The notes under the pieces were generated by a model. That model saw nothing but the letters and a program-made list of their open reading frames with translations, was not told the origin of the DNA and made no database searches. This document shows, one piece after another, positions 52,306 to 60,377 of a stretch of 64,000 bases of DNA (position 1 is its first letter; every line of letters begins with the position of its first letter). This DNA comes from Novosphingobium colocasiae (GTDB lineage: Bacteria; Pseudomonadota; Alphaproteobacteria; Sphingomonadales; Sphingomonadaceae): NCBI RefSeq assembly GCF_014652555.1, contig NZ_BMZA01000004.1, positions 117,643-181,642 of the forward strand, read 5' to 3'. Position numbers and translations under genes: made by a program.

Positions 52306-52360
52306 CGTTACGGCACAAACAATTGCCTTTCCTGCGGGGCAAGCGCAAGTGATGGAGCGA

Positions 52361-55300
52361 ATGGCGCAAGACCTGGACCACCCGCACGCGGAGATCGACC
52401 CTGCCCCCGGCGGGGCGGGAATATCCCGCCGACGGCGCATCGCGCTGTCGGTGGCGGGGGTGCTTGCGGTGGCGCTGGCCGGTACCTGGCTGGCCCGCAA
52501 GGATATCGCCGATAACGTGATCGGCGGGCAACTGGCGCGGATGGGGCTGCCCGCGCACTACAGGATCAAATCGATCGGCCCGGCCGAGCAGGTGCTGACC
52601 GGGCTGGTGATCGGCGACCCGGCCCACCCCGATTTCACCGCCGACGAAGTGCGCGTGCGCACCCGGCTCTTGTGGGGCCTGCCCGGCATAGGCCGCATCA
52701 CGCTGGTCCGCCCGCGTCTCTACGGCTCGATTCGCGGCGGCAAGCCCAGCTTCGGATCGCTCGACAAGGTGCTGTTCACCGGCAGCAAGGAACCGTTCGA
52801 GATGCCCGACCTCGATGTCGAGGTGGTCGACGGGCGCGGGCTGATCGATGGCGATTACGGCCGCATCGGCGTCAAGCTCGCCGGCAAAGGGGCCTTGCGC
52901 GACGGTTTCGCCGGAGAAGTGGCGGCGATCGCGCCGGCGCTGACCTTGCCGGGGTGCAGCGCCGGCCGCACCAGTCTCTACGGCCGGGTCTCGATCACCG
53001 ATCGCCAGCCGCGTCTTCAGGGGCCGCTGCGGCTGGCCGATGTGGCTTGCGCCGGGGCCGGGCTCAAGCTGGCAACGGCAGGGGCAGATATCGACGCCAC
53101 GTTCGATCGCACGCTCGACGGCGGGGAGGGCACGCTGGGCCTGCGCACCGGCCCCTTCGCGCAGGACGCAGTGGCGTTCGCGCAAGGCGAGGGCACCCTC
53201 CATGCGAGTTATCGCAAGGCAGCGCTGATCGCCCGCTACGACCTGACCGCGCGCGATGTCCGATCCGCCCAGATCAGAGCCCGCAGTCTGACGCTGTCCG
53301 GGCAGGCGCGCTCTGCCGAAGGCTTCTCACGGCTGGAGGCCGAGACCGATGTTCGCGCCGATCGCGTGGCGCTGGGCGACAGCATCGACACCGCGCTGGC
53401 CGGTGCCGCGCGATCGGGGCAGGGGACGCTGCTCGAACCGGTGGTCAGCCAGATCCGGCAGGCACTGAAGCGCGAATCGCTGGGCAGCTCGCTGGCGATG
53501 AACCTGATCGCCCGACGCTCTGCCAAGGGGCTGTCGCTGGTGGTGCCGCGCGCCGATCTGCGCGGCGGCAGCGGCCGCACGCTGCTGGCCGTCTCGCGCT
53601 TGCAGGCCACTGTCGCGCCCGGCGCAAGGGTTGCGCGGCTGACCGGCAATTTCGTCACCGGCGGGGTCGGCTTGCCGCATCTGGCCGGGCGGATGGAAAG
53701 CAACGGCCGCTCCGGGCTGACGCTGAACGCGACGATGGCGGACTATCGCGCCGGCTCGTCCCGCATCGCGGTGCCCCGGATGGTGGTTGCCCAAGGGCGC
53801 GACGGCGTGTTCGGCTTTGCCGGCAGCGCCCGGTTGAGCGGGGCGTTGCCCGGCGGCTGGGCCGAGGATCTGGCCGTGCCGCTCGACGGCGCGCTGGCGG
53901 GTAACGGCAACTTCCGGGTGTGGACGCGCTGCACCCCGGTGTCGTTCGCGCGGCTGGAACTGGCAAGTGTCAGGCTCGATTCGCGGGCGCTGTCGATTTG
54001 TCCGGTCGGCGGGCGCGCCATCGTCGAGCGGCGCGGCGGCGTGCTGTCGATCGCGGCGGGCAGCACCGGGCTCGACCTCAGCGGGCGCATGGGCGAAACC
54101 CCGATCCGCATCGCCAGCGGGCCGATCGGCTTCGCGATGCCCGGCGCGATCAGCGCGCGCAAACTCCAGATCAGCCTTGGCCCGGCGGGCAGCGCCTCGC
54201 GGTTCGCGATCTCGCACCTCGATGCGCGGGTGGGCAAGGATGTGGCAGGCACGTTCGACGATGCCGATATCGCCCTGTTCGCGGTGCCGCTCGACCTGCA
54301 CCAGACGGCGGGCAACTGGCGCTATGCGGGCGGGGTGCTTGAGATCGACCGCGCCCGCTTCACGCTGGTCGACCGTCAGGCCCAGCCGCGCTTCCAGCCG
54401 CTGATCGCCCGCGATGCGACGCTGCGACTGGCTGACAACCGGATCGTGGCCGATGCCCTGCTGCGCGAGCCCAAGAGCGATCGGGCGGTGGTCACGGCCG
54501 CGATTCGCCACGATCTCGGCACTGCGCGCGGCTCTGCGGACCTTGATGTGCCGGGGCTGCTGTTCGATCGGCAGATGCAGGCGGGCGAACTGTCGGCGCT
54601 GGCGCTGGGCGTGGTGTCCGATCTCAAGGGCACGGTCAGCGGCACCGGGCGGATCGACTGGAACGAGCGCGGCGTCACCAGCCGTGGCCGCTTCGGCACC
54701 CAGGGCCTCGATTTCGCGGCGGCGTTCGGCCCGGTTCAGGGACTGTCGGGCGATGTGGTGTTCACTGACCTCCTCGGCATGGTGACCGCGCCCGATCAGA
54801 AGCTGAAGATCGCTGCGATGAACCCCGGTGTCGAAGTGGCCAAAGGCGTCCTCTCGTTCGAAATGAAGCCGGACCACTATCTCCAGATCAACGGCGCGCG
54901 CTGGCCGTTCATGGACGGGGTGCTGACGCTGGAACCCGCGCATATGCGGCTCGGCGTGGCGGAAACGCGCAACTATACGCTCAAGGTCGACGGCCTTGAT
55001 GCGCAGACTTTCGTGCAGCACCTTGATCTTGCCAATATCCGCGCCACCGGGGTGTTCGACGGCCGGTTGCCGCTGGTGTTCGACGAAAACGGTGGCCGTA
55101 TCGACAACGGCTTCCTGCGATCGCGCGAGCCGGGCGGCAATGTCTCCTATATCGGCGCGCTGACGTACAAGGACCTGTCGGCGATGGGCAACTTCGCCTT
55201 CAACGCGCTGCGGTCGGTCAATTATCGCCAGATGGAGATCGGCCTCGGTGGCTCGCTGTCGGGTGAGATATTCACACGCATCAGCTTCGACGGGCTCAGC

Positions 55301-55540
55301 CAGGGCACCGGCGCATCGCGCAATTTCCTGACCAAGCAGGTCGCCAAGCTGCCGATCCGCTTCATCCTCAACATCAAGGCACCGTTCTTCGGCCTGTTCG
55401 GCTCGATGCGTGCGCTTTACGATCCGGCCTACATCACCGATCCCCGGCTGCTGGGCCTGGTCGGCAAAGACGGGCGCGTGCCGGTCGTGCTGCCGAACGC
55501 CAGCGGCATTCAGCCTCCAGTCAGCGGGAATACGCCATGA
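52361..55540 (+). CDS. ydbH: YdbH family intermembrane phospholipid transport protein
   Basis: 1059 residues. An inner-membrane helix (about residues 27-45) is followed by a very long beta-rich region, the AsmA-like repeating groove of TamB/YhdP/YdbH proteins that bridge inner and outer membranes and carry phospholipids outward. The C-terminal ~200 residues resemble the conserved YdbH domain. It is longer than E. coli YdbH (879). It is followed directly by ynbE and ydbL, the standard partners, and coupled to ynbE by ATGA. ATG at 52361 has GGAG just upstream; 52352 is an alternative. Confidence 0.85.
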   Translation: MAQDLDHPHAEIDPAPGGAGISRRRRIALSVAGVLAVALAGTWLARKDIADNVIGGQLARMGLPAHYRIKSIGPAEQVLTGLVIGDPAHPDFTADEVRVRTRLLWGLPGIGRITLVRPRLYGSIRGGKPSFGSLDKVLFTGSKEPFEMPDLDVEVVDGRGLIDGDYGRIGVKLAGKGALRDGFAGEVAAIAPALTLPGCSAGRTSLYGRVSITDRQPRLQGPLRLADVACAGAGLKLATAGADIDATFDRTLDGGEGTLGLRTGPFAQDAVAFAQGEGTLHASYRKAALIARYDLTARDVRSAQIRARSLTLSGQARSAEGFSRLEAETDVRADRVALGDSIDTALAGAARSGQGTLLEPVVSQIRQALKRESLGSSLAMNLIARRSAKGLSLVVPRADLRGGSGRTLLAVSRLQATVAPGARVARLTGNFVTGGVGLPHLAGRMESNGRSGLTLNATMADYRAGSSRIAVPRMVVAQGRDGVFGFAGSARLSGALPGGWAEDLAVPLDGALAGNGNFRVWTRCTPVSFARLELASVRLDSRALSICPVGGRAIVERRGGVLSIAAGSTGLDLSGRMGETPIRIASGPIGFAMPGAISARKLQISLGPAGSASRFAISHLDARVGKDVAGTFDDADIALFAVPLDLHQTAGNWRYAGGVLEIDRARFTLVDRQAQPRFQPLIARDATLRLADNRIVADALLREPKSDRAVVTAAIRHDLGTARGSADLDVPGLLFDRQMQAGELSALALGVVSDLKGTVSGTGRIDWNERGVTSRGRFGTQGLDFAAAFGPVQGLSGDVVFTDLLGMVTAPDQKLKIAAMNPGVEVAKGVLSFEMKPDHYLQINGARWPFMDGVLTLEPAHMRLGVAETRNYTLKVDGLDAQTFVQHLDLANIRATGVFDGRLPLVFDENGGRIDNGFLRSREPGGNVSYIGALTYKDLSAMGNFAFNALRSVNYRQMEIGLGGSLSGEIFTRISFDGLSQGTGASRNFLTKQVAKLPIRFILNIKAPFFGLFGSMRALYDPAYITDPRLLGLVGKDGRVPVVLPNASGIQPPVSGNTP

Positions 55541-55827
55541 AGTTCATCGAGTTGACCAAGTTGCGTGGCGCTGCGACAACGCCTTCCATGATCCACGGGA
55601 AGCCTGAAACCGCCGCCGTCCACGCAAACGTCCGCTCCGGCCGGCGCTCCGTGTGCGTTGTTCTGATGGGAATGCTGGCAGTGGCACCGCTGGGTGCCTG
55701 CGTGAACGTCTCGGCCCCTGACAAGCCGATCGTGATCGAGCTCAACATCAACATCAGGCAGGATGTGATCTACAAGCTGGCGGCCGATGCCGCCGACACG
55801 ATCGAACAGAACAAGGACGTATTCTGA
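55537..55827 (+). CDS. ynbE: YnbE family lipoprotein
   Basis: 96 residues. The lipobox LGAC lies unusually far in, after a 60-residue leader, then VNVSAPDKPIVIELNINIRQDVIYK and a C-terminal EQNKDVF, which match YnbE. E. coli YnbE has 61 residues, so the true start may be one of the internal ATG codons nearer the lipobox. YnbE stacks on YdbH at the outer membrane. Its start overlaps ydbH and its stop overlaps ydbL. Confidence 0.82.
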   Translation: MKFIELTKLRGAATTPSMIHGKPETAAVHANVRSGRRSVCVVLMGMLAVAPLGACVNVSAPDKPIVIELNINIRQDVIYKLAADAADTIEQNKDVF

Positions 55828-56219
55828 TGGTCCAGTTTCGCACTCGTAATGGCCTCGCCGCACTGATCGGCACCGTTGCCGTGCTTGGCGCAGCGGGCAC
55901 TGCGCTGGCTGAAGATCGCGATCCCGCCTATGCCACCGCCCGTGCGGCCGGGCAGGTGGGCGAACAGCGCGATGGCTACCTGGGCGTGGTTCCGGGTGCC
56001 CCCGCCACCGTTTCGGCGATGGTCAAGGATCTCAACAACCGCCGCCGCGCGATCTACACCGAAAAGGCGGCCGGCAAGAGCACGATCGAGGAATATGCCT
56101 TCACCACCGCGTGCCGGCTGATTCTGCAGACCGCGCCCGGCGAAAAGTATCAGGGCCTGGACGGCAGTTGGAAGACCCGCGGTGCCGGTGCCCCGGAACG
56201 CGATCCCAAGTGCCCCTGA
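55827..56219 (+). CDS. ydbL: YdbL family (DUF1318) periplasmic protein
   Basis: 130 residues with a signal peptide (AALIGTVAVLGAAGTALA). The mature part contains DGYLGVVPGAPATVSAMVKDLNNRRRAIYTEKA, the DUF1318 signature. YdbL is reported to limit YnbE multimerisation on YdbH. One-base overlap with ynbE. A terminator follows. Confidence 0.85.
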   Translation: MVQFRTRNGLAALIGTVAVLGAAGTALAEDRDPAYATARAAGQVGEQRDGYLGVVPGAPATVSAMVKDLNNRRRAIYTEKAAGKSTIEEYAFTTACRLILQTAPGEKYQGLDGSWKTRGAGAPERDPKCP

Positions 56220-56265
56220 CGATCTGACGGCAGGCCCGTGCGCGGGCCTTGTCCCAAAGGCCCAG

Positions 56266-56300
56266 AGCCGGCGGCAGCGACAGGCTTCCGTCGGCTTTTT
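56266..56300 (+). terminator. Terminator of the ydbH-ynbE-ydbL operon
   Basis: 9-bp stem AGCCGGCGG with CCGTCGGCT (one G-T pair), 13-base loop, and TTTTT. It is 46 bases after ydbL. Confidence 0.8.
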
Positions 56301-56354
56301 CGTAGATTTTTCAGGCTTGCGCCAAGGGGCCCGCTCGGGGAAACTCCATAAGAG

Positions 56355-56370
56355 TTGCAGTGCAGCACGC
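56355..56370. promoter_or_regulatory. Conserved element upstream of the ATP synthase F0 operon
   Basis: TTGCAGTGCAGCACGC differs from the sthA-upstream element (21363-21378) at one base. It lies eight bases before the candidate -35 box. Confidence 0.4.
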
Positions 56371-56377
56371 CCGCCGG

Positions 56378-56406
56378 TTGACTCGGGAAAGTGCCCACCC
56401 TAAGGG
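56378..56406 (+). promoter_or_regulatory. Candidate promoter of the atpI-B-E-F'-F operon
   Basis: TTGACT at 56378-56383, a 17-base spacer, TAAGGG at 56401-56406. The spacing and -35 match are good; the -10 is weak. Confidence 0.45.
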
Positions 56407-56470
56407 GGCGGCGCCGTCGGCGAGGAGCCGTCGTGCGTGTCATCCTTGCTGGGGTCAGCGGAGTATGGAC

Positions 56471-56791
56471 ATGAACGACGAACAATCCGCCGGAGATCCT
56501 GTCGGTGAGGATGCGCGCATCGATGCGCTGGATGAGCGGCTCGAAGCCCTCAAACAGCGCGAAGAACAGCGCCACGCACCGTCCGGAAGCGTGCAGACCG
56601 ATGCGAGCTATCGTGCCGGCAACCGCGTGCTTTCGGACCTTCTGGGCGGGATCGCAGGGGGGCTGTTCATCGGCTGGGTGATCGATCACTTCGCCGGAAC
56701 GTCGCCTTGGGGTCTGTTGGTGATGCTGTTCCTCGGAATATTCGTCGCCTTCAGGAACATCATTCGGAATTCCAACCGGGGCAACGACTGA
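56471..56791 (+). CDS. atpI: ATP synthase assembly protein I (AtpI)
   Basis: 106 residues: a charged, coiled N-terminus (DARIDALDERLEALKQREEQ) and two membrane helices (LLGGIAGGLFIGWVIDHF and LLVMLFLGIFVAF). AtpI helps assemble the c-ring and is encoded first in many F0 operons. ATG at 56471 gives good spacing from GGAG; 56465 would be too close. Confidence 0.85.
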   Translation: MNDEQSAGDPVGEDARIDALDERLEALKQREEQRHAPSGSVQTDASYRAGNRVLSDLLGGIAGGLFIGWVIDHFAGTSPWGLLVMLFLGIFVAFRNIIRNSNRGND

Positions 56792-56860
56792 CCGCAAGGG
56801 CGCGGGCAGAGCGGCACCGGGGCCGGCAACGGTTCAATCTAAGGCAACAGGGATTAGCGC

Positions 56861-57643
56861 GTGGCAGCCGAAGGCAAGGTCGATCCGATGCACCAGTTCC
56901 AGCTCGAGACGCTGGCTGGCGCTGACTGGAACATCGCGGGTTACCACATCCCGTTCACCAATTCGTCGCTGTGGATGGCGCTTTCGACGCTGGCTCTGAT
57001 CGTGTTCGTGGCCGGCGGCATGAAGCGCCAGCTCGTGCCCGGCCGCTGGCAGATGGCGGTGGAAACCTTCACCGGCTTCATCGACGGGATGCTGGCCGCC
57101 AATATCGGCGCGAACGGCAAGAAGTATGTGCCTTACATCTTCTCGCTGTTCATGTTCATCCTGTTCGCCAACTTCCTCGGCCTGCTGCCGCTCGGCGTGG
57201 TGGGCTTCCATCCCTTCACTTTCACCAGCCACTTCTCGGCCACCGGGGTCCTCGCGGTGCTGTCGTTCTCGATCGTCATCATCGTCGGTCTGGTGAAGCA
57301 CAAGCTGCACTTCTTCTCGCTGTTCGTGCCGCACGGTACCCCGCTCATCATGATCCCGCTGATCTTCATGGTCGAGCTGATCTCGTTCCTGGTGCGCCCG
57401 TTCAGCCTCGGCCTGCGACTGTTCGTCGCGATGATGGCCGGCCACGTCCTGCTCGAAGTGCTGTCCAGCTTCGTCATCAGCACCGGCAATGCCAACATCG
57501 GCCTGTTCGCCATCGCCGGCCTGCCCAGCTTCATCCTGATGATCGGCATCTGCGCGCTCGAACTGCTCGTCGCCGGTATCCAGGCCTACGTTTTCGCCCT
57601 TCTCACCTGCGTCTATCTCAACGACGCCGAGAATCTTCACTGA
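56861..57643 (+). CDS. atpB: F0F1 ATP synthase subunit a
   Basis: 260-residue proton-channel subunit with five or six membrane helices. The essential arginine lies in FLVRPFSLGLRLFVAMMAGH (about residue 185), next to the c-ring. The start codon is GTG (56861). Confidence 0.96.
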   Translation: MAAEGKVDPMHQFQLETLAGADWNIAGYHIPFTNSSLWMALSTLALIVFVAGGMKRQLVPGRWQMAVETFTGFIDGMLAANIGANGKKYVPYIFSLFMFILFANFLGLLPLGVVGFHPFTFTSHFSATGVLAVLSFSIVIIVGLVKHKLHFFSLFVPHGTPLIMIPLIFMVELISFLVRPFSLGLRLFVAMMAGHVLLEVLSSFVISTGNANIGLFAIAGLPSFILMIGICALELLVAGIQAYVFALLTCVYLNDAENLH

Positions 57644-57682
57644 TCTTCCAGATCACGCATTTCACCAAAGGGAGTTTTTAAT

Positions 57683-57907
57683 ATGGACGCAGAAGCTGCA
57701 AAGCTGCTTGGTGCCGGTCTCGCCGCTATCGGTTGCGGTCTCGCCTCGATCGGCGTGGGTAGCGTTTTCGCCAAGTTCCTCGAAGGCGCGCTGCGCAATC
57801 CGGGTGCCGCTGACGCTCAGCAGGGCCGCCTGTTCATCGGCTTCGCCGGTGCGGAACTTCTGGGCCTGCTCTCGTTCGTCGTTGCCGCGCTGCTGATCTT
57901 CGCCTGA
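57683..57907 (+). CDS. atpE: F0F1 ATP synthase subunit c
   Basis: 74-residue hairpin of two helices. The polar loop is ALRNPGA and the proton-carrying glutamate lies in FAGAELLGLLSF (about residue 57). GGGAG lies nine bases before the ATG. Confidence 0.97.
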   Translation: MDAEAAKLLGAGLAAIGCGLASIGVGSVFAKFLEGALRNPGAADAQQGRLFIGFAGAELLGLLSFVVAALLIFA

Positions 57908-58023
57908 TCGCAAGCGTCGTTTCGACCTGCCGTTTCGTTTTCGGCCGCCTGAACCCTTTGGTCGGGCGGCCGGGACGATCCGGACCAGAAATTTTCACGG
58001 TTACCTCGGGACAGGGCTGACCC

Positions 58024-58518
58024 ATGCCTCAGATCGCACAGTTGGGCGAGTTCTACGCCAGCCAGATATTCTGGATGCTGGTGTTCTTCGGGATCACTTT
58101 CTTCGTCGTCGGACGCGGAATGGTGCCGAAGGTGATGGACACCGTCGCTCAGCGCGACAAGCAGATCGCCGACGACCTTGCCGCCGCCCAAAAGGCGCGC
58201 GAGGCCGCCGATACCGAAGAAGCCGCATGGCGCACGCGTGAAAACGCCAACCGCAATGTGGCTCAGGGTCTGATCGCCGAAGCGCGTACCAAGGCTGCCG
58301 AAGCCACTGCCCAGCGCCTTGCCGCTGCGCAGACCGGCATCGACGCCACGCTGGCCGCCGCCGAGAACCGCATCGCCGAAGCGCGCCGCGCCGCAGCCTC
58401 TCAGATCGAGGATGTCGCCGCTGACGCCGCCGGGGACATCGTCAGCCGCCTTGCCGGCCTCTCGCTCGATCCGAACGCCGTTCGCTCGGCCGTGAAGGAG
58501 ACCCTCGCTCATGGCTGA
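58024..58518 (+). CDS. F0F1 ATP synthase subunit b'
   Basis: 164 residues: one membrane helix (FYASQIFWMLVFFGITFFVV) and a long charged helix for the peripheral stalk. Alphaproteobacteria carry two different b subunits; this one, with IAQLGEFYASQIFW at the start, is the b' form. It overlaps the b gene by eight bases. Confidence 0.92.
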   Translation: MPQIAQLGEFYASQIFWMLVFFGITFFVVGRGMVPKVMDTVAQRDKQIADDLAAAQKAREAADTEEAAWRTRENANRNVAQGLIAEARTKAAEATAQRLAAAQTGIDATLAAAENRIAEARRAAASQIEDVAADAAGDIVSRLAGLSLDPNAVRSAVKETLAHG

Positions 58519-59047
58519 AGCCGAAACCGCCGCGCACACCGGCGCAGTCGAACATCACGCCGAACCGGCGCTGATGGGCTTCGCGCCGCCGGTCGCCATC
58601 GTCAGCGCCTCGATGCTGGTGCTGATCCTCATCATGCTGTGGAAGAAGGTTCCTTCGGCGATCACCAAGGGCCTCGATTCCAGCATTGCCGAGATCAAGG
58701 CCCAGCTCGAAGAAGCCCGTTCGCTGCGCGCCGAGGCCGAAAGCCTGCGCAAGGAATATGCCGACAAGATCGCCAACGCCGAAAAGGACGCGGCCGCGCT
58801 CTTGGAGCATGCCCGCCACGAAGCCGAAGCGATCGTCGCGAAGGCCGAGACGGACACCGCCGAGGTGATCACCCGGCGCGAGAAGATGGCGCAGGACAAG
58901 ATCGCCGCCACCGAACTGGCTGCCGTCACTGAACTGCGCAACCAAGCCGCAGCCGCTGCCGCCGGAGCCGCCAGGGGCCTGATCGCCGCCAACTATTCGG
59001 CCGGTGCCGACAAGGCGCAGGTCGATCAGGCGATCGCCGGGATCTGA
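58511..59047 (+). CDS. atpF: F0F1 ATP synthase subunit b
   Basis: 178 residues: a membrane helix (VAIVSASMLVLILIMLW) after a short exposed start, then a long charged helix of Ala, Glu, Lys and Arg. It pairs with b' to form the stator. Last gene of the operon; the F1 genes are elsewhere. Confidence 0.93.
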   Translation: MAEAETAAHTGAVEHHAEPALMGFAPPVAIVSASMLVLILIMLWKKVPSAITKGLDSSIAEIKAQLEEARSLRAEAESLRKEYADKIANAEKDAAALLEHARHEAEAIVAKAETDTAEVITRREKMAQDKIAATELAAVTELRNQAAAAAAGAARGLIAANYSAGADKAQVDQAIAGI

Positions 59048-59092
59048 TCCCGTCCCGGCCGTCGTCGATCGCGGCATCCGGGAAACCCGCAC

Positions 59093-59127
59093 AAAAAGGC
59101 CCTCGTCGTCGGACGGGGGCTTTTTTG
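59093..59127 (+). terminator. Terminator of the F0 operon
   Basis: Stem of AAAAAGGCCCTCGTC with GACGGGGGCTTTTT (one G-T pair) and a 4-base loop, followed by a T tract, 46 bases after atpF. Confidence 0.85.
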
Positions 59128-59218
59128 CGTTCCGAAAGCGGGGCGATTTGATCGAGATCGCTGGCTTTGGCCGCGCAACCGCCTAAGCTGCCTGTCCCAT
59201 CAAGAGGAGAGGCTATTC

Positions 59219-59419
59219 ATGTTCGTCAAGCTGACCAGCGTCGATCGTACACCCACCGTCATCAACGCCTCGCAAGTCACCTTCATCTCGCAAGTGACCG
59301 ACGGCACCCGCATCCGCTTCGGCGAAGGGCGCAGCGTGACCGTGGTCGAGCCGCTGGAAGAAGTGATGAACCGGCTTGACCACACCCAGTCGTTCCCGGG
59401 CGATCTGGTAGCGGGCTGA
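59219..59419 (+). CDS. Small FlbD-like protein
   Basis: 66 residues with the pattern VKLTSVDRTPTVINASQVTFI-turn-GTRIRFGEGRSVTVVEPLEEVMNRL, reminiscent of FlbD and related small beta proteins, though no flagellar genes are near. GAGGAGAGG lies nine bases upstream. It is convergent with gloB. Function unknown. Confidence 0.65.
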   Translation: MFVKLTSVDRTPTVINASQVTFISQVTDGTRIRFGEGRSVTVVEPLEEVMNRLDHTQSFPGDLVAG

Positions 59420-59425
59420 CGCCGC

Positions 59426-60196
59426 CTAGAAACTGTCCTTGGCGGCGCGCAGGGCGGCGAACGTCGCCACTGCGTCGCCGGGGTGCCCATCGGGTGCCCA
59501 GCGGGCCTGCAAGCCCGGATCATCGGCCCTGAGAAACGGGTTGGTCAGCAGCTCGCGTTCCAGCTTGGCCGGAACCGTCGGCAGGCCTGCGGCCCGGCAG
59601 CGGTCTATCTGGGTTGCATAGTCGGCCAGTTCGGCGTTGTCCGGATCGGCGTGGCGGGCAAAGCGGGCGTTCGATGCGGTATATTCGTGCGCGCAATAGA
59701 GCATCGTCTCGCCCGGTAGCGCCTTGATGCGCGAGAGGCTGGCCCAGAACTGCGGCGGCGTGCCTTCGAACATTCGGCCGCAACCCAGCGCAAACACCGA
59801 ATCGCCAACAAACGCCACCAGCGCATCGGGCAGGTAATAGGCGCAGTGGCCCAGGGTATGTCCGCCGACGTCGATCACGTGGGCGTCCCAGTCGCCCAGC
59901 ATGATGACATCGCCCTGCCTGACCGTCCGGTCCACCCCGTCGATCTTCGCCGCATCGCCTTCGGGGGCGGTGATCCGGCAGCCGGTCACCGCCTTGATCG
60001 CTGCGTTGCCGCCGGCGTGATCGGGGTGCCAGTGGGTGTTCCAGATCTGGGTGATCTGCCACCCCTTGATCGCCGCCTGCCGCAGATACTCGTCTGCGTC
60101 GGGCGTATCGATGCAGGCGGTTTCCTGGCTTTCCGGATCGTGCAGCAGAAAGCCGTAATTGTCCGAAAGACAGGGGAACTGGTGGATCTCGATCAT
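59426..60196 (-). CDS. gloB: Hydroxyacylglutathione hydrolase (glyoxalase II)
   Basis: 256-residue metallo-beta-lactamase-fold enzyme that cleaves S-lactoylglutathione from methylglyoxal detoxification. The metal motif THWHPDH is at residues 54-60, with GHTLGH and FVGDSVFALGCGR further on. Opening IEIHQFPCLSDNYGFLL is the family start. AGGAGAG precedes the ATG at 60196 by five bases. Confidence 0.95.
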   Translation of the reverse strand: MIEIHQFPCLSDNYGFLLHDPESQETACIDTPDADEYLRQAAIKGWQITQIWNTHWHPDHAGGNAAIKAVTGCRITAPEGDAAKIDGVDRTVRQGDVIMLGDWDAHVIDVGGHTLGHCAYYLPDALVAFVGDSVFALGCGRMFEGTPPQFWASLSRIKALPGETMLYCAHEYTASNARFARHADPDNAELADYATQIDRCRAAGLPTVPAKLERELLTNPFLRADDPGLQARWAPDGHPGDAVATFAALRAAKDSF

Positions 60197-60237
60197 CGGG
60201 TCTCTCCTTACCCCCAATGTAGCGATCCGCCCCCAAA

Positions 60238-60284
60238 GCAAAAGCCCGCCCGGCATCCCCGAAGGAGGCCGGACGGGCTTTTGC
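60238..60284 (-). terminator. Terminator of rpsA
   Basis: 17-bp stem GCAAAAGCCCGCCCGGC with its inverted partner, one mismatch, and 13-base loop. On the minus strand it lies downstream of rpsA, beyond a family B repeat. Confidence 0.7.
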
Positions 60285-60297
60285 AATTTCCCTTGTT

Positions 60298-60372
60298 TCG
60301 TCATCCCCGCGAAAGCGGGGACCCAGCTACCAACGGTTCGTTGGGTTCCCGCTTTCGCGGGAATGACGAATG
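60298..60372. repeat. Family B inverted-repeat doublet, copy 3
   Basis: Arm with CCCCGCGAAAGCGGGGACCC, a short centre of about 15 bases, and the inverted arm with CCCGCTTTCGCGGGAATGAC. It directly follows the rpsA stop. Confidence 0.8.
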
Positions 60373-60377
60373 CAGGA

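Noticed and set aside
53327..55021. Minus-strand open frame of 564 codons
   Set aside because: Antisense shadow of ydbH.
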